Source of the DNA: Sphingomonas sp. PP-F2F-G114-C0414
GTDB lineage: Bacteria > Pseudomonadota > Alphaproteobacteria > Sphingomonadales > Sphingomonadaceae
Length of the DNA stretch: 64,000 nt
NCBI RefSeq assembly: GCF_003688595.1
Contig: NZ_RCWT01000010.1
Span: forward strand, 558,001-622,000
Reading direction: 5' to 3'
This document shows positions 61,011 through 64,000 of the stretch, in pieces; positions within the stretch are counted from its first letter, which is position 1; each line of letters begins with the position of its first letter. The notes under the pieces were generated by a model that saw only the letters and a program-made list of their open reading frames with translations, was not told where the DNA came from and did no database searches. The position numbers and the translations under genes were made by a program.

Positions 61011-61984
61011 GCGCTCAAGGCCAGCGGATCGCCGCGCAGCGCGGGCGGCACGTTCGCCGCGAACCACGCCGCGACCGTCGCCATCACCGGCTGCGCCAGA
61101 TCGCGCTCCAGATACGTCCAGACGCGCGGGCACATCGTCGCGTAATGCGGCTTGCCGTCGCGCTTCCACAGCCGCGTGAAGATGCCGAGGATCTTCGCAT
61201 TCCGCTGCGCGCCGAGCACGTGATACGCGTTCATGAACTCTTCTCCCGCGTCCGCCGCCGCGCGATATCGCGCCAGCATCGCCGCCTCGACTGCCGGATC
61301 GACCGTCCGCCGCGCATCCTGCAACAGCGACACCAGATCATAGGCCGGATGCCCCGCCAAAGCGTCCTGAAAATCGAGCAGGCCAAGCGATCGCTCCGGC
61401 CCGACGAGCATCAGGTTTTCGGCGTGATAATCGCGCAATACAGTGACCGGCGTCTCGGCGATGGCGTGGTCGAACACCGACTCCCAAGCCGCGTCCCATC
61501 CTGCAAGATCAGGCTCGATGCCGACCGCCGGGCAGTACCATTCGACGAATAGCCCCGCCTCGCGCTTCAGCACCGCGCGATCATAGGGGGGGACCGGCCC
61601 AGCCGGTTGGGCACGCAGCCGCACCAACAGGTCGATCGCGGGCGCATACAGCGACAGTTCTTCGTCCGGTGAAGCGTCGACTGCTTCTCGCAACCGATCG
61701 TCGCCGAAATCCTCGATCAGCACGAGCCCCTGGTCGAAGTCGCACGCCAAGATCGCCGGCGCCGCGAAGTCGCGTTCGACGAGCCATTTGGCGACCGCGA
61801 TGAACGGGCGGGGATCTTCGTGTGGCGGCGGCGCGTCCATGAGGATCGCTTGCCGCCCTGCTTCGATCGCGCGGAAATAGCGCCGAAACGAGGCGTCGCC
61901 GGCGACCGGGAGGATCTGTGCCCCACCCCAGCCATGAGCGTCGAGAAAAGCGGCGGCGCCGGGCGGCGGGGTCATGTCGGCCAT
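61007..61984 (-). CDS. amgK: Anomeric MurNAc/GlcNAc kinase AmgK (aminoglycoside phosphotransferase fold)
   Basis: A 325-residue kinase of the APH fold. The N-lobe reads LPVAGDASFRRYFRAIEAGR, then the catalytic loop VLRDYHAENLMLV and metal site SLGLLDFQDALAGHPAYDL. AmgK phosphorylates MurNAc or GlcNAc at the anomeric position for recycling; MurU directly downstream supports the call. The ATG at 61984 has GGAGGT at good spacing. A second ATG at 61975 would form an ATGA overlap with tsaE but lacks a site at the right distance. Confidence 0.9.
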   Translation of the reverse strand: MADMTPPPGAAAFLDAHGWGGAQILPVAGDASFRRYFRAIEAGRQAILMDAPPPHEDPRPFIAVAKWLVERDFAAPAILACDFDQGLVLIEDFGDDRLREAVDASPDEELSLYAPAIDLLVRLRAQPAGPVPPYDRAVLKREAGLFVEWYCPAVGIEPDLAGWDAAWESVFDHAIAETPVTVLRDYHAENLMLVGPERSLGLLDFQDALAGHPAYDLVSLLQDARRTVDPAVEAAMLARYRAAADAGEEFMNAYHVLGAQRNAKILGIFTRLWKRDGKPHYATMCPRVWTYLERDLAQPVMATVAAWFAANVPPALRGDPLALSA

Positions 61985-62421
61985 CGCGACCTCCAAGCTT
62001 CCGGGACTCCCACTGTCAAGCCGCGCGTGCCGTCCGGCTCGATCGTCAGGGTCAAGCGAAGCGCATCCGGCCAGTGATCGGGACCCGCGCGCTCCGGCCA
62101 CTCGACCAGCAACAGCGAATCATAGCGCGCGTCGTCGAGCGCCAATTCCTCGATCTCGGCGGGGTCGTCGATCCGGTAGAGGTCAACGTGGAGGACGGGG
62201 AAGCGCACTTCGGGCGGCTCGTAGGGCTGGACGATCGCGAAGCTGGGCGATGGCGCTTCGCCGGCGAGCCCGAGTGCGGCGAGGAGACCGCGGGCGACGC
62301 TGGTCTTGCCGGCGCCGAGCGTGCCCACAAGCGTGATGACGTCGCCGGCTCGGACCAGCTCGGCAAGCATAGCCCCGAACGCTTCGGTAGCTTGCGGGTC
62401 GGGTAAATGGATCACGCGCAC
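61972..62421 (-). CDS. tsaE: tRNA threonylcarbamoyladenosine biosynthesis ATPase TsaE
   Basis: A 149-residue P-loop ATPase that supports TsaB-TsaD in making t6A37 on ANN-decoding tRNAs. Walker A is VGTLGAGKTSVARGLLAALG (about residues 32-51); SPSFAIVQPYE and VLHVDLYRIDDPAEIEEL are the family core, and LLLVEWPERAG is the Walker B-like strand. Its stop lies inside amgK (overlap of 13 bases). A palindromic repeat separates it from divL upstream. Confidence 0.95.
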   Translation of the reverse strand: MRVIHLPDPQATEAFGAMLAELVRAGDVITLVGTLGAGKTSVARGLLAALGLAGEAPSPSFAIVQPYEPPEVRFPVLHVDLYRIDDPAEIEELALDDARYDSLLLVEWPERAGPDHWPDALRLTLTIEPDGTRGLTVGVPEAWRSRWPT

Positions 62422-62424
62422 GAG

Positions 62425-62523
62425 CCCTCTCCCCCTCGGGGAGAGGGTTGGGTGAGGGGCAGTTCCAAGTGGTACATTGCTTGGCGACCCCTCACCCCGC
62501 CCCTCTCCCCGGAGGGGAGAGGG
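62425..62523. repeat. Inverted palindromic repeat, CTCTCCCC family
   Basis: The left arm (62425-62459) has CCCTCTCCCCCTCGGGGAGA then GGGTTGGGTGAGGGG; the right arm (62488-62523) has CCCCTCACCCCGCCCC then TCTCCCCGGAGGGGAGAGGG. It fills the 118-base gap between divL and tsaE. Third copy of this family in the window, with the other two flanking mfd. Confidence 0.85.
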
Positions 62524-62539
62524 AGCAGAAGATACACCC

Positions 62540-64000
62540 TCATCGACGCGGCAATTCTACGGTGATCAGCGTGCCCGCTCCCGGCTCGGACACGAGCTCG
62601 ATCGTCCCGCCATGCGCCTCGACGAACTGTTTCGCCAACGGCAGTCCGAGACCCAAAGCCCGATCCCCCATCGGCTTCGACTCCGCAAACCGGTCGAACG
62701 CATGCGCCACCGCTTCGGCATCCATCCCGACCCCATCGTCGGACACCACGATCCGCGCCGACGTAGCATTGCCGTCGGTATGCAACAGCACGCGTCCGCC
62801 ATCCGGCGTCGCCGCGACCGCATGTCGCAACAGGTGCTCGACGACCTCCTTCAGCCGCTTCGGATTGCCGTTGACGCGCCCTGTCGACCGCGCGACCTCG
62901 ACCGCGAAGTCGAGTTTGCGCCGTTTCGCCGACGGCAGGATCGTCTCGGCCGCGGCGCGCACGGTGTTGGCGAGATCGACGTCGCTGCGGTCGGTCTCGT
63001 CGCGGTCGCTCTCGGCGCGGGTCAGGTCGAGCACGTCGTCGACCAGCAGCCCGAGCCGCTCGACCGACTCGAGGATCGCGCCGACATACCCGACGGCTTG
63101 CGGCGTCATCTCGCCCGCATAGCCGCCATGCAGCATCTCCGCGAACCCGCTGATCGAGGTCAACGGCGTGCGCAGCTCGTAGCTCATGTTGGCGACGAAC
63201 GCGGTCTTCACCTTGTCGGCGGCCTCCAGCGCATCGGCGCGGTCGCGCAACGCCTGCTCTGCGCGCCGGCTGTCGGTGATGTCGAGCATCGTGAAGAGCG
63301 CATTCCCATCGGGCAGCGGGACCCCCGCGAACTCGAAATGGCGCCCGTCGGCAAACGCCACACGCCCGCCGCGCTGTTGCCGCTCGACCGTCGCCGAGCG
63401 GACCAGATCGGGGATCAGCGCCGAACGGCTCGGCGTCGCGAGCTTGCCGCCCACCGCCTCGGCGAACGCATCGACGCGCGGGTGCGCAGCGAGGAATTCC
63501 TCCTCGAGCCCCCACAACAGCCGGAACCGGTTGTTCCAGACCTGCAACCGGCCATCGGCCGCGAACACGCCGAGCGCCTCGAACAGATTGTCGAACGTCG
63601 CGGTCCTCACCCGCAACAGCGTGTCGCGCGCGCTCGCAAGCTGGACCTGCTCGGTGCGATCCTCGAAGATCAGCAGCAGCCCGCCATCGGGGAGCGGCTG
63701 GGCGACGACGCGCAGATGCGTGCCGCCGCGCAAATGCCAGTTCTCCTCGATCGCGCCCCCGCCGACCGGGCCGCTCTGCGATCCGCCGGTCTGCAGGAAC
63801 CAGTCGCGCCGTTCCGCCTTCCAGCTCGGGAAGTCGCGAACCTCGGGCAGGCGGTTGGCCTCGCGCATCCGTTCCAGCACGCGGTCGAATTCGGGGCGAT
63901 CGGCTAGCCATTCGCTGCGCATCGCGAACATCCGCCTGAACGGCTGGTTGCAGAACACGAGCGACCGGTCGCCGCCGAACTGCGCCACGCCCGCCGACAA
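62540..64000 (-). CDS. divL: DivL-type PAS sensor kinase with Tyr replacing the phospho-His, partial
   Basis: The last 486 residues of a sensor-kinase-like protein; the N-terminus is outside the window. It has PAS domains (LPDGGLLLIFEDRTEQ and LPDGNALFTMLDITDS regions), then a HisKA helix that reads FVANMSYELRTPLTSISGFA. The usual His is a Tyr (codon at 63179-63181), as in Caulobacter DivL. The ATPase domain keeps DDGVGMD and GLGLPLAKQF, but the N-box reads HLLRHAVAATP, with His in place of the usual Asn. In Caulobacter DivL acts as a non-catalytic switch that steers CckA and CtrA. The divL-tsaE-amgK-murU neighbourhood resembles what I recall of other alphaproteobacterial divL loci. Confidence 0.88.
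   Translation of the reverse strand: MSAGVAQFGGDRSLVFCNQPFRRMFAMRSEWLADRPEFDRVLERMREANRLPEVRDFPSWKAERRDWFLQTGGSQSGPVGGGAIEENWHLRGGTHLRVVAQPLPDGGLLLIFEDRTEQVQLASARDTLLRVRTATFDNLFEALGVFAADGRLQVWNNRFRLLWGLEEEFLAAHPRVDAFAEAVGGKLATPSRSALIPDLVRSATVERQQRGGRVAFADGRHFEFAGVPLPDGNALFTMLDITDSRRAEQALRDRADALEAADKVKTAFVANMSYELRTPLTSISGFAEMLHGGYAGEMTPQAVGYVGAILESVERLGLLVDDVLDLTRAESDRDETDRSDVDLANTVRAAAETILPSAKRRKLDFAVEVARSTGRVNGNPKRLKEVVEHLLRHAVAATPDGGRVLLHTDGNATSARIVVSDDGVGMDAEAVAHAFDRFAESKPMGDRALGLGLPLAKQFVEAHGGTIELVSEPGAGTLITVELPRR

Noticed and set aside
1-64000. CRISPR arrays, prophage, insertion sequences, rRNA and tRNA genes
   Set aside because: No evenly spaced direct repeats, transposase, integrase or phage genes, rRNA-like tracts or tRNA cloverleaf were recognised by eye; intergenic gaps are short and mostly explained by palindromic units. 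A tRNA scan was not possible.

Overview
The window is GC-rich, densely packed chromosomal DNA from an alphaproteobacterium, most likely Sphingomonas or a close relative. The main pointers are an RcdA-family cell-cycle adaptor, a DivL-type kinase with tyrosine in place of the phospho-histidine, PdhB with an N-terminal lipoyl domain, a DksA with a degenerate zinc finger, a TonB-dependent receptor beside a PepSY protein, and palindromic intergenic repeats of the kind common in sphingomonads. No phage, insertion sequence, CRISPR array, rRNA or tRNA was recognised. Many neighbouring genes overlap by ATGA, GTGA or TGATG, so much of the region is probably polycistronic and translationally coupled.

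Layout. 1-2054: end of a Tad/Flp-type minor pilin cluster (TadE-like x2, TadG-like). 2077-4556: pdhA-pdhB. 4557-5028: repeat-filled gap. 5029-8647: coupled MFS exporter, cysK and SleB-like cell-wall hydrolase genes. 8725-12905: two secreted or periplasmic S9 peptidases. 12948-22793: a catabolic cluster (P450, SDR, GMC oxidoreductase, TetR regulator, thiolase, acyl-CoA synthetase, two acyl-CoA dehydrogenases), with a coniferyl-aldehyde-type dehydrogenase close by at 23274-24689. 24757-28495: DUF2946-like protein, TonB receptor and PepSY membrane protein, a probable metal or siderophore uptake set. 28503-31354: a 3-hydroxyisobutyrate dehydrogenase-like enzyme and a semialdehyde dehydrogenase. 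31415-33713: small regulators (rcdA, two DUF465 proteins, PilZ, dksA). 34156-41042: Gly/Ser-rich surface protein, host-attachment-family protein, serS-surE-nlpD-like, tyrS, PilZ, DMT transporter. 41084-47064: recG, sdhE, mfd. 47234-53407: lipoprotein, YjbQ, secA, small secreted protein, argJ, vapD. 53499-64000 (all minus strand): divL, tsaE, amgK, murU, addB, addA, trxA.

How parts may work together. The 12.9-24.7 kb genes fit terminal oxidation of an alkyl or isoprenoid side chain (P450, GMC alcohol oxidase/dehydrogenase, aldehyde dehydrogenase), CoA activation, and beta-oxidation by a probably heteromeric acyl-CoA dehydrogenase, an HSD10-like dehydrogenase and a thiolase. No enoyl-CoA hydratase is present. 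The two divergent promoter regions in this cluster share the motif CATAAC-N-AATGTT, which I propose as the operator of the embedded TetR regulator. The last 11 kb joins cell-cycle control, tRNA modification, peptidoglycan sugar recycling, recombination repair and redox functions in one co-directional block. Nine palindromic repeat units from three families lie in intergenic gaps; one is a perfect 61-base palindrome.
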